Assembly (NCBI RefSeq): GCF_000400715.1
Contig: NZ_KE007347.1
Span: forward strand, 691,680-755,679
DNA: 64,000 nucleotides
Source: Acinetobacter genomosp. 15BJ
Lineage (GTDB): Bacteria > Pseudomonadota > Gammaproteobacteria > Pseudomonadales > Moraxellaceae
Reading direction: 5' to 3'
The notes beneath the pieces were generated by a model, which was not told the DNA's origin, did no database searches, and saw only the letters and a list, made by a program, of their open reading frames with translations. How positions within the stretch are numbered: position 1 is the stretch's first letter; each line of letters begins with the position of its first letter. Position numbers and translations under genes: made by a program. This document shows, one piece after another, positions 27,203 through 36,481 of the stretch.

Positions 27203-28528
27203 TTAAGCTTTTGCCAGATAATTCTGCATTTCTTCTGCGGGAACCATCCCGCCACCCGTTCCCCATACAATATGATTGGCATGCTGTAATTGCTGTGCAG
27301 TAAATTGATGCAAATCTATATAAGCTTGATGTTTGCTCACTAGAATTGGTCCTAACATACCTGCAAGTGCAGAAGGCTCAAGTTTAAGGTTCTCAGACTG
27401 GTTGAGCATTCCGAGAAAGCGATACATGGTTGGGTCATCCAATGTATAAAAACCATCTAATAATCGTTGCATGGCACGACCAACAAAGCCTGAAGCGCGG
27501 CCCACAGCAAGGCCATCTGCCGCCGTAATATTATCAATGCCAATGTCCTGAACTGAAATTTCATCATGTAAACCAGTCGCGACACCGAGTAACATACATG
27601 GGGAATGAGTGGGTTCGGCAAAGATACAATGTACATGATCGCCAAAGGCCATTTTTAGGCCAAATGCAACACCACCAGGCCCGCCACCGACACCACAAGG
27701 TAAATAAACAAATAAAGGATGTGCTTGATCCACAACAATATGATGTTGATCTAATTGTTTCTTTAAACGTTCACCCGCAACGGCATAGCCTAAGAATAAG
27801 GTTTTGGAATTTTCATCATCAATAAAAAAACAATTTGGATTTTCTAATGCTGCTTTTCGGCCAGCTTCTACTGCAACACCGTAGTCTTGCTCGTACTCAA
27901 TCACCGTTACGCCATGAGCGCGTAACTTATCTTTTTTCCATTGTCGTGCATCTGCTGACATATGCACTGTCACATCAAAGCCCAACTTTGCACTCATGAT
28001 GCCAATCGAGAGGCCAAGATTGCCTGTTGAGCCGACCGCAATGCTGTATTGACTAAAAAACTCTCTAAATTTTGGGCTATTCAGTTTGGCATAATCATCG
28101 TCAAGAGTGAGCAAATTTGCTTGTAGCGCAAGCTGCTCGGCTCGATAAAGTACTTCATAGATACCACCTCGTGCCTTAATTGATCCTGAAATGGGGAGAT
28201 GGCTGTCTTTTTTCAGCCAAAGTTTGCCTGTAATTTTCTGGTCGAAGTGGGTTTCAAGCGATTGCTGCATATTCGGGATATCGATTAGCTCAGATTCGAT
28301 GATTCCTTTAGCTGCAAGGGTTTCTGGAAAAACAGCCATGAGGTAGGGTGCAAAACGCTGTAAACGATCACGAGCATCATCAATATCGGCTTGTGTTAGC
28401 CCAACATAGGGCAAGCCTTGCTCAAGCGTAGTGAATGACGGGTTAAACCAGATCGTCTCTTTAAGTTCAATCAGGTCTTTAACAATCGGGTAGTGTGTAA
28501 CAAGATTTTGAATTTGATTCGAATCCAT
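27203..28528 (-). CDS. dsdA: D-serine dehydratase
   Basis: 441 residues, matching the 442 of Escherichia coli DsdA. The PLP-binding lysine lies in [14 protein letters not shown] (about 115) and the glycine-rich phosphate loop in [28 protein letters not shown] is another conserved block. It deaminates D-serine to pyruvate and ammonium in the cytoplasm. Start at the ATG complementary to 28526-28528 (GAG about nine bases upstream); an in-frame ATG at 28540 has no ribosome site. No dsdX or dsdC gene is adjacent. Divergent to the MaoC-like gene. Confidence 0.93.
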   Translation of the reverse strand: MDSNQIQNLVTHYPIVKDLIELKETIWFNPSFTTLEQGLPYVGLTQADIDDARDRLQRFAPYLMAVFPETLAAKGIIESELIDIPNMQQSLETHFDQKITGKLWLKKDSHLPISGSIKARGGIYEVLYRAEQLALQANLLTLDDDYAKLNSPKFREFFSQYSIAVGSTGNLGLSIGIMSAKLGFDVTVHMSADARQWKKDKLRAHGVTVIEYEQDYGVAVEAGRKAALENPNCFFIDDENSKTLFLGYAVAGERLKKQLDQHHIVVDQAHPLFVYLPCGVGGGPGGVAFGLKMAFGDHVHCIFAEPTHSPCMLLGVATGLHDEISVQDIGIDNITAADGLAVGRASGFVGRAMQRLLDGFYTLDDPTMYRFLGMLNQSENLKLEPSALAGMLGPILVSKHQAYIDLHQFTAQQLQHANHIVWGTGGGMVPAEEMQNYLAKA

Positions 28529-28855
28529 TCGGTTTCTCATGAAATTTTACATACATCAATAACAGCGAATTGCCCAAAGCGATTCTATGCATTTGGATAA
28601 GTCTTCCAGTATGCTTGAGATTAAACCAAGAACAATGATTTTTCACGTTTTTAATGCAGACTTTTTGAGAATAATATTATTTGATTGGAGATTAACTTTT
28701 GTTAATTTATGACCAGTACACTTGACCTTTGTTAAAATGAGTTCTATTTTGGAACTTAATTGATTTTTGACCATATCAGGCTTGTCTAATCAGGACTAGA
28801 ATTAACCCAACTATGGTTTGAAAACTAAGAAAAATAAAAGAAACAGGAGTTTCAT
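28529..28855. other. Divergent intergenic region dsdA / MaoC-like gene
   Basis: 327 AT-rich bases with no gene. Besides the promoter at 28722-28750, GTTC-N7-GAAC (28741-28755) spans the -10 hexamer and could be an operator. The stretch TTAACTTTTGTTAAT near 28691 is a further imperfect palindrome. No dsdA promoter was recognised with confidence. Confidence 0.4.
28722..28750 (+). promoter_or_regulatory. Sigma-70 promoter for the MaoC-like gene
   Basis: TTGACC (28722-28727) and TATTTT (28745-28750) are separated by exactly 17 bases, giving a good housekeeping promoter about 105 bases before the MaoC-like start. Confidence 0.6.
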
Positions 28856-29731
28856 ATGTTTGCGATTCATTACCAACAGATTCCCTTGCAATTCTTATTC
28901 GAGCATCAGGCAACTTTGGCAGGACTCGGGAAAATAGGCTTACGCAGTCTAAAAAAAAGCAAGGTTGCTCCAGTTGATTGGCAGACACTTGCACCGATCA
29001 ATGAGGTGATTGATGGGCCGAGTCAAGATTTGATTGAGCATTACATCCAATGGAGTGGTGCTGAGCCTAGTAAGTATCAAGACTCAATCCCAACACATAT
29101 GGTGTCACAATGGGGATTGTCCTTTGCAACACGATTATTGCTTCAAACTCACTACCCACTGAGTCAAGTGATCAATCAGGGCGTCAGCCTGAAAATTCAT
29201 GGCAAACTTCCTCGAGATCAAAAGCTGCTCATCCAAGCCAAGATTGCTAATGTAGATGAACGTAATGGACTAGCACGTGTTTCTGTGCAAATTACCACAG
29301 GTACAATTACACAACCTGAATTAGTCGAAACAGTGTTGCATATGGCTTTTATTTTGCCGCATTTTGAGAAAACTAAACGTGTAGAAACAGTAGACCATAA
29401 AACTTGGCAGCGTTTAGGTGAATGGTCTGCGACAGCAGATGATGGTTTGAAATTTGCCTTACTTACAGGCGATTTTAATCCGATTCATTGGATTACACCA
29501 TTAGCCAAACTGTCAAACTTTGGTCAAAAAGTGCTGCATGGCTTTGGGGTGTTCGCACGTAGTTTTGAATTACTGCCACAACCGATTCAGCAAATTGATG
29601 TCCGATTCCTAAAACCTGTCAAACTTCCTTCAGAACATAACCAAGTTGAAACCAGTACCGAGCAGGAACAAAAGTATCTCCGCGTTGTAGGTTCAGCAGG
29701 GCAAATCTGTTTAATGGGCCAATATTCATAA
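28856..29731 (+). CDS. MaoC-like hot-dog fold dehydratase/thioesterase-like protein
   Basis: 291 residues. The C-terminal half has the MaoC hydratase motif LLTGDFNPIHW (Asp and His of the (R)-enoyl-CoA hydratase active site, about residues 201-210) followed by VLHGFGVFARSF, as in the hot-dog fold of R-specific hydratases; the N-terminal half looks like a degenerate second hot dog (HYPLSQVINQGVSLKIHG). This double hot-dog layout is known for MaoC-like proteins acting on acyl-CoA. AGGAG lies eight bases before the ATG. The molybdopterin oxidoreductase starts 18 bases after its stop, so the two form one transcription unit; why is unclear. Confidence 0.85.
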   Translation: MFAIHYQQIPLQFLFEHQATLAGLGKIGLRSLKKSKVAPVDWQTLAPINEVIDGPSQDLIEHYIQWSGAEPSKYQDSIPTHMVSQWGLSFATRLLLQTHYPLSQVINQGVSLKIHGKLPRDQKLLIQAKIANVDERNGLARVSVQITTGTITQPELVETVLHMAFILPHFEKTKRVETVDHKTWQRLGEWSATADDGLKFALLTGDFNPIHWITPLAKLSNFGQKVLHGFGVFARSFELLPQPIQQIDVRFLKPVKLPSEHNQVETSTEQEQKYLRVVGSAGQICLMGQYS

Positions 29732-29749
29732 AATAATAAGGTGAGACCG

Positions 29750-32029
29750 ATGACGATGCTAACAGCAACAAGACAGGATGTAACTGCTTGTATTTTGTGT
29801 TCACGTAATTGTGGACTCAGTGTAGAAATTGAAGATAACCAGTTTCAGAAAATTAAAGGCGATGACCAGCATCCTTTTTCACAAGGCTATATCTGCCAAA
29901 AGGCAGCACGTTTGCAGCATTACCAACAACATGCTGATCGTTTAACTTCACCGTTAAAACGTCAGGCAGATGGTTCATTTAAAGAGATCAGCTGGGAACA
30001 AGCCATTCAGGAAATTGCTGAGCAGCTGGTACAGATTCGAAATACTCATGGTGGAACTGCATTTGCATCCGTCGGTGGTGGTGGGCAGGGCAATCACTTA
30101 GGCGCAGCCTATGGTCGGCAGTTGCTCTATGCCATGAAAAGTTTCTATTCCTACAACTCTTTGGCACAGGAAAAAACAGGGGATTTCTGGGTCAATGGAC
30201 GTTTGTTTGGCAGTCAATCCTGTCATACCACCGAAGATGTAGAGTATGCAGATTATGTGCTGTTTATCGGCACCAATCCTTTTCAAGCGCATGGCATTCC
30301 AAATGCACGTGATACCTTGAAACACATAAAAAAAGATCCACACCGAACCATGGTGGTGTTTGATCCACGCGTGACGGAAACGGCTAAACAAGCCGATATT
30401 CATGTGCAATTAAAACCAGGAACTGATGCTTATCTGATGTCGGCCATGATCGCGATCATGCTGCAAGAAGAGTTATATGATCAGAGATTTATTCAGCAAC
30501 ATACACATGGTTTTGATCAGGTCAAACAAGCTTTCTTGGCTGTTCCAATTGACGAATATATCCAGAAAGCAGATGTCTCAGCTGAACTGATTTACCAAAT
30601 TGTTCGTGATTTTGCTCAAGCGAAGCGTGCTTGTGTCCGGATTGATCTCGGTATTCAACACACCTTAAATACCACTTTAAATGGTTATTTGGAAAAGCTT
30701 TTATATTTGCTGACAGGAAATTTTGGTAAACAAGGCGGTAATAACCTGCATACCATGTTTATTCCAATTCTAAGCAATACCGATGAGCGTAATCCTAAAT
30801 ATCGTCGTACCGTACATCATAAAATGTTCCCGATTTCAGGCTTCTTTCCTCCGAATATTTTGCCTGATGAGATTCTAAAAGCAGGGGAAAAGCGAGTTCG
30901 GGTGGTGTTTGTAGATAGCTGTAATCCTTTATTGACCTACCCAGATACGGCTGCCTATGAACAGGCTTTTCAGTCCTTAGAGCTTTTGGTGGTGGTCGAT
31001 GTGGCCATGACTGAAACAGCGCGGATGGCGCATTATGTCTTGCCTGCACATAGTCAATTTGAAAAGTGGGAATTCACAGGGTTTAATTTGGAATTTCCTA
31101 AGAACGGCTTTCATTTACGCCATCCCTTATTTAAGGCACAAGGTAATAGCCTACCTGAAGCCGAGATCTACACACGCTTGCTCGAAGCCATGCAGGTGAT
31201 CCCTCCACAGTTTCCAATATTGAGTAAAATTGCAGAAAAAGATTCCGCCAATACCGCTTATCTTGCTTATTTCGGTGCGCTAGGTGTCAGTTTTGCGAAA
31301 AATAAAAAGTTAATTCCCTATGCGGCGTCAATTGTATATCGCACCTTAGGCAAAACTTTGCCGAATGATGCCGCATCAACTGCCTTGTTATTACCCATAT
31401 GTATGCAATATGCAGCTCACCATTACCAAGCGGTAAAGCAAGCAGGCTATGTCGGCAATCGTTTAAACCTAGGCGTTAAGTTATTCCAGAACATTTTGCA
31501 GCAACGCTCAGGCGCGGTGTTATCACAACATGACTATGCTGATGTTTGGGAATTGATCGCCTATAAAGACAAGAAAATTCGTTTGGCAATTCCTGAAATG
31601 TTCATTGAACTGGCTCAACTGAAACAAGGTTCAATGACTTTAACCACAGATTATCCTTTTATTTTATTGGCAGGCGAACGTCGCAGTTATAATGCCAATC
31701 AAATTTATCGTGATCCTGCTTGGCGTAAAGTCGATGCAGAAGGACGTTTAAGGATAAACCCAGAAGATGCGCAGACTTTCGGGGTCGAAACAGGACAGAT
31801 GCTGTACTGTATTTCTGAGCATGGCAAGATTCAGGTCACGGTCGAACTTGATGAGGGAATGCGGAACGGCGTGGTGTCGTTGCCGCATGGATATGGATTA
31901 CGCTATCGAGGTGGAGAACCGGTTGGGCCACAATTGAATCGTCTTACTTCTGCTCAGCATTGTGATCCGTTATCCAAGACACCATATCATAAATATGTGC
32001 CTGTACGTTTAGAGCGACTCACCGCTTAG
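29750..32029 (+). CDS. Molybdopterin oxidoreductase of unknown substrate
   Basis: 759 residues. The N-terminal CILCSRNCG and later GYICQKA give the Cys-X2-Cys-X3-Cys...Cys ligands of a [4Fe-4S] cluster, followed by the molybdopterin core (VLFIGTNPFQAHGIPNARDT; VVFDPRVTETAKQADIHVQL) and a C-terminal dinucleotide-binding domain (LLAGERRSYNANQIYRDP). No Tat signal, so cytoplasmic. Related to formate dehydrogenase/nitrate reductase-like proteins, but not to NasA in its C-terminus (no BFD domain). GTG 29741 is in frame; ATG 29750 is preferred because AAGGTGAG precedes it. The moa operon follows, so cofactor genes sit next to a client enzyme. Substrate unknown. Confidence 0.88.
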   Translation: MTMLTATRQDVTACILCSRNCGLSVEIEDNQFQKIKGDDQHPFSQGYICQKAARLQHYQQHADRLTSPLKRQADGSFKEISWEQAIQEIAEQLVQIRNTHGGTAFASVGGGGQGNHLGAAYGRQLLYAMKSFYSYNSLAQEKTGDFWVNGRLFGSQSCHTTEDVEYADYVLFIGTNPFQAHGIPNARDTLKHIKKDPHRTMVVFDPRVTETAKQADIHVQLKPGTDAYLMSAMIAIMLQEELYDQRFIQQHTHGFDQVKQAFLAVPIDEYIQKADVSAELIYQIVRDFAQAKRACVRIDLGIQHTLNTTLNGYLEKLLYLLTGNFGKQGGNNLHTMFIPILSNTDERNPKYRRTVHHKMFPISGFFPPNILPDEILKAGEKRVRVVFVDSCNPLLTYPDTAAYEQAFQSLELLVVVDVAMTETARMAHYVLPAHSQFEKWEFTGFNLEFPKNGFHLRHPLFKAQGNSLPEAEIYTRLLEAMQVIPPQFPILSKIAEKDSANTAYLAYFGALGVSFAKNKKLIPYAASIVYRTLGKTLPNDAASTALLLPICMQYAAHHYQAVKQAGYVGNRLNLGVKLFQNILQQRSGAVLSQHDYADVWELIAYKDKKIRLAIPEMFIELAQLKQGSMTLTTDYPFILLAGERRSYNANQIYRDPAWRKVDAEGRLRINPEDAQTFGVETGQMLYCISEHGKIQVTVELDEGMRNGVVSLPHGYGLRYRGGEPVGPQLNRLTSAQHCDPLSKTPYHKYVPVRLERLTA

Positions 32030-32059
32030 ACGATCAGCCTATTGATATTTTTGCTTAAA

Positions 32060-32107
32060 TGCACCAAATTCTTTCATGTTAGTTAAATCATGTTTGAAAT
32101 TGGTGCA
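32060..32107. promoter_or_regulatory. Candidate NtrC enhancer half-sites upstream of moaA
   Basis: TGCACC at 32060-32065 and GGTGCA at 32102-32107 are the two perfect halves of the NtrC consensus (TGCACC-N5-GGTGCA). Taken as two separate 17-base sites, each has one good half; their centres are about 31 bases apart, three helical turns, and they lie 109-156 bases upstream of the sigma-54 -24 GG. That is the classical geometry of an NtrC enhancer. The arms could also pair as a hairpin in RNA, an alternative reading. Confidence 0.5.
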
Positions 32108-32184
32108 ATATAAACTGAACAAAAATATGCTGACAGGCGTAATTTTTATTTGTAGATTGAAAGTGTGACTTATTCAATTAAATA

Positions 32185-32207
32185 AGCAACATCATCATAA
32201 AGTTGCT
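32185..32207. repeat. Short inverted repeat upstream of moaA
   Basis: AGCAAC (32185-32190) and GTTGCT (32202-32207) form a six-base inverted repeat with an 11-base spacer, just before the -24 element. It could bind a second regulator or be chance; no tail of T follows, so it is not a terminator. Confidence 0.3.
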
Positions 32208-32213
32208 GTGTGA

Positions 32214-32230
32214 TTGGAATAATTATTGCT
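32214..32230 (+). promoter_or_regulatory. Sigma-54 (RpoN) -24/-12 promoter of the moa operon
   Basis: TTGGAATAATTATTGCT matches the YTGGCACGRNNNTTGCW consensus at the invariant GG (32216-32217) and GC (32228-32229), with the exact ten-base spacing, plus TTG before GC. Transcription would begin near 32241, leaving a leader of about 77 bases before moaA. With NtrC-like half-sites upstream this predicts nitrogen-limited expression. Confidence 0.6.
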
Positions 32231-32317
32231 ATAAAAAATAATTCACTGTGATGAGTACAACAAGGATGCACAGAAGCTGTGCTAAACCCAGTAAAAAGAT
32301 TCACAAAATGAGTGCGT

Positions 32318-33349
32318 ATGATGAAGCATGAGAGACCTGAAACGAGCTTACCGATCTTGCAAGATCAGTATGGTCGGATTAAGCGTAAGTTACGGATTTC
32401 CGTAACCGACCGCTGTAATTTCAAATGCGTTTATTGTATGCCTGAGCATCCACAATGGATGAAAAAGCACGATTTGCTCAGTTTTGAAGCCTTATTGATT
32501 TTTTGCAAATATATGGTTCAACAAGGGATTGAAAATATTCGCATCACAGGGGGGGAACCCCTTATGCGTCAAGGTGTAGTGCATTTTATTCGTGATTTAC
32601 AGGCCTTTAGGGCGTTGGGACTGAAACGCATTTCAATGACCACCAATGGGCATTATTTAGCGAAGTATGCGGAACAATTGAAGCAAGCGGGCTTGGATGA
32701 TCTGAATATCAGTCTGGATAGCCTTGATCCGCTTCAATTTAAACAACTGACTAAAAAAGATATTGTGCCTGTGCTGAATGGTATTGAAGCAGCAAAAAAG
32801 GCTGGTCTTCCGTTCAAAATCAATTGTGTTTTGATGCAGGGTCAAAATCATGACCAAATTGTGCCGATGGTACGCTGGGCAAAACAGCAGCAGATCCCAT
32901 TGCGCTTTATTGAATTTATGCCGCTGGATGGCGATCAGCACTGGACCGATCAAGCGGTGGTGAGCGAAGCTGAAATTCTTGCGCAACTCAAACCTTATTA
33001 TGACATTCAAGTCTTGCAACAACTGCATGAACCAGCACGAATTTATCAACTGGATGGCCAATATAAACTCGGTATTATTTCAACCATTACCCATTCATTT
33101 TGTGGAGACTGTGATCGCATCCGCTTAACGGCTCAGGGTGAACTTTACAATTGTTTGTTCGCCCAGCAGGGGCTCGATATCAAAGCTGATTTAGAAGCCA
33201 CTATTCAGTCCAATCTGGATAGCAGACAACACACATTGCAACAGCTTGATCAAAAAATTAAACCTTATATTTGGCATAAGGCTAAAGGCTATCATGCAAT
33301 ACAGCATCAACAAGCTCGTAAAATCAGCATGCATATGCTGGGTGGTTAA
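32318..33349 (+). CDS. moaA: GTP 3',8-cyclase
   Basis: 343 residues; radical SAM enzyme for the first step of molybdenum cofactor synthesis, GTP to 3',8-cyclo-dihydro-GTP, in the cytoplasm. N-terminal SAM cluster DRCNFKCVYC (about residue 30), the GGEP motif (RITGGEPLMR), and the C-terminal second [4Fe-4S] site in CGDCDRIRLT with a third Cys in YNCLFAQ. The usual C-terminal GG ends the protein (HMLGG). The start is not certain: GTG 32312, ATG 32318 and ATG 32321 share the frame and no strong ribosome site is seen. First gene of moaA-moaD-moaE-moaCB-moeA. Confidence 0.95.
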   Translation: MMKHERPETSLPILQDQYGRIKRKLRISVTDRCNFKCVYCMPEHPQWMKKHDLLSFEALLIFCKYMVQQGIENIRITGGEPLMRQGVVHFIRDLQAFRALGLKRISMTTNGHYLAKYAEQLKQAGLDDLNISLDSLDPLQFKQLTKKDIVPVLNGIEAAKKAGLPFKINCVLMQGQNHDQIVPMVRWAKQQQIPLRFIEFMPLDGDQHWTDQAVVSEAEILAQLKPYYDIQVLQQLHEPARIYQLDGQYKLGIISTITHSFCGDCDRIRLTAQGELYNCLFAQQGLDIKADLEATIQSNLDSRQHTLQQLDQKIKPYIWHKAKGYHAIQHQQARKISMHMLGG

Positions 33350-33371
33350 ATAAAAATGGTCTGGAGAAAAT

Positions 33372-33623
33372 ATGCAAACCATTGAGATAAAAATAGAAGC
33401 GTTTGGGGCAATCGAAAGGTTATTGCCGAAACCGCTGGCATTTGAGTTTGCAGCAGACCGAATGGTCAAAGATGTGTTGGCGTATATTGTGACAATTTAT
33501 CCAGAGGCGGATCAAGCCATGGAAAAATGTGCCTGTGCGATTGGGGAAGATATCATTTCACGCCAAACCCCCTTAGAAAATTCCTGTACTTTAGTCTTGT
33601 TGTCGCCAGTGGCGGGAGGATAA
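33372..33623 (+). CDS. moaD: Molybdopterin synthase sulfur-carrier subunit
   Basis: 83 residues with the ubiquitin-like fold of MoaD and the obligatory C-terminal Gly-Gly (LLSPVAGG), which is adenylated and carries the thiocarboxylate sulfur. It supplies sulfur to MoaE for the dithiolene of molybdopterin. Begins 22 bases after moaA with GGAG upstream; moaE follows two bases after its stop. Confidence 0.93.
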   Translation: MQTIEIKIEAFGAIERLLPKPLAFEFAADRMVKDVLAYIVTIYPEADQAMEKCACAIGEDIISRQTPLENSCTLVLLSPVAGG

Positions 33624-33625
33624 AT

Positions 33626-34129
33626 ATGCGTGAATTTGCCCGCGTCCAAGATCAGGCTTTAAGCCTAGATAACTTTGATCCGATTCAATCATTTCCTGAA
33701 TGTGGTGGTGTTGATATTTTTATTGGAACTGTCCGTAATCACCATGAAGGAAAAGCGGTTAAAGCACTGAAATATACCTCTTATACACCTGTCGCAGAAA
33801 AGATGATTCGTGCAATTGAACAGGAAATTAAAGATAAATATCAGGTTTCTTATGTACGTGTCATGCATCGGATAGGTTATTTGGATGTGAGTGAAACTGC
33901 GATTATTGCGATTGCCTATGCGGCACATCGCCGTGAAGCCTTTCAAGCCTGTGAAGAGGCGGTGGAGCGGGTCAAACATGAAGTGCCGATCTGGAAAGAA
34001 GAGTTTTTTATGGATGGTACCAGTCAATATGTAGAAGGCTGTTGTATCCGCAAAGATACTGCTGAATCAAATCATCAGGTAAAGCATCATCACTATGAAA
34101 ATTGCAGCCACGAGCATACACACGAATAA
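33626..34129 (+). CDS. moaE: Molybdopterin synthase catalytic subunit
   Basis: 167 residues. FIGTVRNHHEGKAVKALKYTSY and HRIGYLDVSETAIIAIAYAAHR are the conserved MoaE blocks, and VPIWKEEFFMDGT carries the conserved catalytic Lys region. It converts precursor Z (cPMP) to molybdopterin using MoaD thiocarboxylate. The His-rich tail (HHHYENCSHEHTHE) is unusual and might bind metal. GGAGGA precedes ATG 33626; the frame is open further upstream inside moaD, but that is a shadow. moaCB follows after 17 bases. Confidence 0.94.
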   Translation: MREFARVQDQALSLDNFDPIQSFPECGGVDIFIGTVRNHHEGKAVKALKYTSYTPVAEKMIRAIEQEIKDKYQVSYVRVMHRIGYLDVSETAIIAIAYAAHRREAFQACEEAVERVKHEVPIWKEEFFMDGTSQYVEGCCIRKDTAESNHQVKHHHYENCSHEHTHE

Positions 34130-34146
34130 AGCGTCAGGAAGTTAAA

Positions 34147-35070
34147 ATGAAAAATGTTGGGATGAAACCCGAGAGTTATCGTGTTGCAGAAGCACAAGCG
34201 ATTTTACATGCACCCGCACATTGCATTCAGTTATTGCGAGATGGTAATACCGAAAAAGGTGATGCTTTAAAAACTGCACGCATTGCAGGGATTTTAGCCG
34301 CTAAACGTACGGACGAGCTGATTCCGCTCTGCCATCCATTACCGATCTACCGTGCCGATGTCGATTATGATCTACATGACGACCATGTGGTGATTCTGAC
34401 CACAGTTGAAACCATTGGCCCAACAGGCGTGGAAATGGAAGCTCTAACGGCTGCAAGTCTGGCAGGCTTAACCTTGTATGACATGTTAAAACCACATTGT
34501 GAGCCTGAAGAGCTGTGTTTAGATCAGTGTAAATTGCTAAAGAAAAAGGGTGGAAAATCACACTTTAAACGTACTTTGCGCCAACCTGTTTCAGCGGCTG
34601 TAATTGTACTATCAGATACGGTTGCAGCGGGTCGTAAACCCGATACTGCAGGTAAGTCCGTGGTTGAGACTTTGACTGAAGCAGGATTTGATCCGATTCA
34701 TTATCAGATTTTGCCAGATGAAGCTGATCAGCTTAAAAATTTAGTCCTAGAGCTGACCAAATCTTATGCATGCATTATGACGGTTGGTGGGACAGGGATT
34801 GGCAAGCGCGATATTACTGTGGATACCTTAGAGCCACTATTGGAGCGCAAACTTGAAGGCTTAATGGAAGCGGCGCGTTCATTTGGACAAAGACGCACAC
34901 CTTATGCGGCGATGTCTCGTGGCGTTGCTGGGTTTATTGACCGCTCATTGGTGGTGACCTTACCGGGAAGTCGTGGTGGGGCAAGCGAATCAATGGCGGC
35001 GATCTTAACAGCGTTAGTACATATTTTTGATGTCTGTCGTGATCTACCCCATCCAGGAGGTTATGAATAA
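34147..35070 (+). CDS. moaCB: Bifunctional MoaC/MoaB molybdenum cofactor protein
   Basis: 307 residues. Residues 1-145 are MoaC, cyclic pyranopterin monophosphate synthase: [39 protein letters not shown] and KKKGGKSHF are all conserved. Residues 155-307 are a MoaB/MogA domain, which adenylates molybdopterin: [20 protein letters not shown] and [12 protein letters not shown]. The two enzymes are separate proteins in Escherichia coli; the fusion is known in some proteobacteria. AGGAAG lies before ATG 34147. The final base of its stop codon is the first base of the moeA start (TAATG), so translation is coupled to the next step in the pathway. Confidence 0.94.
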   Translation: MKNVGMKPESYRVAEAQAILHAPAHCIQLLRDGNTEKGDALKTARIAGILAAKRTDELIPLCHPLPIYRADVDYDLHDDHVVILTTVETIGPTGVEMEALTAASLAGLTLYDMLKPHCEPEELCLDQCKLLKKKGGKSHFKRTLRQPVSAAVIVLSDTVAAGRKPDTAGKSVVETLTEAGFDPIHYQILPDEADQLKNLVLELTKSYACIMTVGGTGIGKRDITVDTLEPLLERKLEGLMEAARSFGQRRTPYAAMSRGVAGFIDRSLVVTLPGSRGGASESMAAILTALVHIFDVCRDLPHPGGYE

Positions 35071-36299
35071 TGTCAGGATGTGGTGCTGAAAAAGGTCTGA
35101 TCAGTATTGATGAAGCATTAGCATTGGTGCAAACCCAAGCTAAAGTTTTAAAAGTTGAGACATTACCTTTAGCCGATGGACTGAATCGTTATTTAGCTAA
35201 AGCGATCAATTCCAATGTCGATCTGCCAAGTTTTTCGCAAAGTGCAGTGGATGGTTATGCCCTGAATTGTTCTGTTGAGAATCTTCAGGACACGGTATAT
35301 GACGTGATTGGTGAAATTAAGGCAGGCAGTGAATCTGAGCATCAGCTCAAAAATGGGCAAGCGATTCGTATTTTCACAGGTGGAAAAACACCTGAGGGAA
35401 CAACGCATGTTGCACGACAAGAAATCGTCGCCGTTGAAGCCAATCAAACCATTCGATTGACTGAACATATTTCAGCGCAAGCGGATATTCGTTTTGTCGG
35501 TGAAGAGGTGCAACGGGGTCAGCAATTGGCGGATGTTGGGCAACGAGTTAATATTGGTGCACTGGCCGCGCTGAGTATGGCCGGTGTACAACGCATCGAG
35601 GTTTTTCAAGCACCTAAAGTGGTTGTGGTCATTACTGGAGATGAGGTTGCGGAAACGCCAGAAGATTTGCAGGCAGGGAAAGTTTTTGATGCCAATGGGC
35701 CGCTATTGAAAGCTTGGTTGCAAGACTATGGTATAGACGCAGAAATCTTATACATTGCAGATCAAGCCGCAGAGGTGACACAGTGTTTTGAGCGCTTAAA
35801 ACAACAATATGACCTGATCATAACCACGGGTGGTGTTTCCGTTGGTGATTATGATTTTGTTCGTCCGTGTGCCTTTGAAACAGGTTTTGAGCAAATCTTT
35901 TGGAAGGTAAAACAAAAACCCGGTAAGCCATTATTCTTTGCCGAATACACACAGCAAGATCATTGTTGCTATTTGTTAGGTTTGCCTGGTAATCCTGCTG
36001 CCGTCTATGTGTGTATGCAAGTCTATGGCAAAGCCTTGCTAGATGCCTTGCAGAACCAACGCCAACCCTTGCAGTGGTTGAGTGGGGTACTCACCCATGA
36101 CCTAAAATCGGATGCGCGTGAACGTTTCTTAAGAATGCAGGCTTATTTTGATCAAGGGCAGCTCAAGTTCCAAAGTTTGGCGAAACAGCAATCGCATATG
36201 CTGAGTAACCTCATGCAAGCAAACAGTCTGGTACGTATCCCCGCTAATACAAAACTGGAAAGCGGACAGCTCCTTTCTGGACTATTCATTCACAACTAA
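35070..36299 (+). CDS. moeA: Molybdopterin molybdotransferase
   Basis: 409 residues, the standard MoeA length. Inserts molybdate into adenylated molybdopterin. LPSFSQSAVDGYAL, GEIKAGS, RIFTGGKTPEG, then ITGDEVAETPEDLQAGKVFDANG and TTGGVSVGDYDFV are typical blocks of domains I-III; LLGLPGNPAA lies in the MoaB-like domain. Last gene of the moa operon. A 13-base hairpin lies 31 bases after its stop. No molybdate transporter (modABC) gene is in the window. Confidence 0.95.
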   Translation: MSGCGAEKGLISIDEALALVQTQAKVLKVETLPLADGLNRYLAKAINSNVDLPSFSQSAVDGYALNCSVENLQDTVYDVIGEIKAGSESEHQLKNGQAIRIFTGGKTPEGTTHVARQEIVAVEANQTIRLTEHISAQADIRFVGEEVQRGQQLADVGQRVNIGALAALSMAGVQRIEVFQAPKVVVVITGDEVAETPEDLQAGKVFDANGPLLKAWLQDYGIDAEILYIADQAAEVTQCFERLKQQYDLIITTGGVSVGDYDFVRPCAFETGFEQIFWKVKQKPGKPLFFAEYTQQDHCCYLLGLPGNPAAVYVCMQVYGKALLDALQNQRQPLQWLSGVLTHDLKSDARERFLRMQAYFDQGQLKFQSLAKQQSHMLSNLMQANSLVRIPANTKLESGQLLSGLFIHN

Positions 36300-36330
36300 A
36301 TTGTTTTGATTAATTTATGTAAAATGACTG

Positions 36331-36362
36331 AATATTGGTACTTTTAGCCAAGTACCAATATT
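36331..36362. terminator. Perfect hairpin after moeA
   Basis: AATATTGGTACTT (36331-36343) and AAGTACCAATATT (36350-36362) pair perfectly around TTAGCC. A long T-run is lacking, so it could instead be an operator, but its position at the end of the moa operon favours transcript ending or 3' protection. Confidence 0.6.
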
Positions 36363-36402
36363 GCATCTGATGGATAAGGTGGTTTAGTGTATATTTTATA
36401 TT

Positions 36403-36417
36403 GTTTAGTTTCTAAAC
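36403..36417. promoter_or_regulatory. Candidate HxlR operator
   Basis: GTTTAG-TTT-CTAAAC is a perfect inverted repeat about 65 bases before the HxlR start, where an autoregulator would bind. Match only. Confidence 0.4.
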
Positions 36418-36481
36418 ATGACGGTTCAAGACATAGATGTCTTTTTAAATAAAACTTTAAAAAAATGATTAGGTGATAATA

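Noticed and set aside
32060..32107. TGCACC/GGTGCA arms before moaA as a molybdenum cofactor riboswitch or terminator
   Set aside because: They lie upstream of the likely transcription start, have no T-run, and the conserved Moco-RNA core was not recognised.
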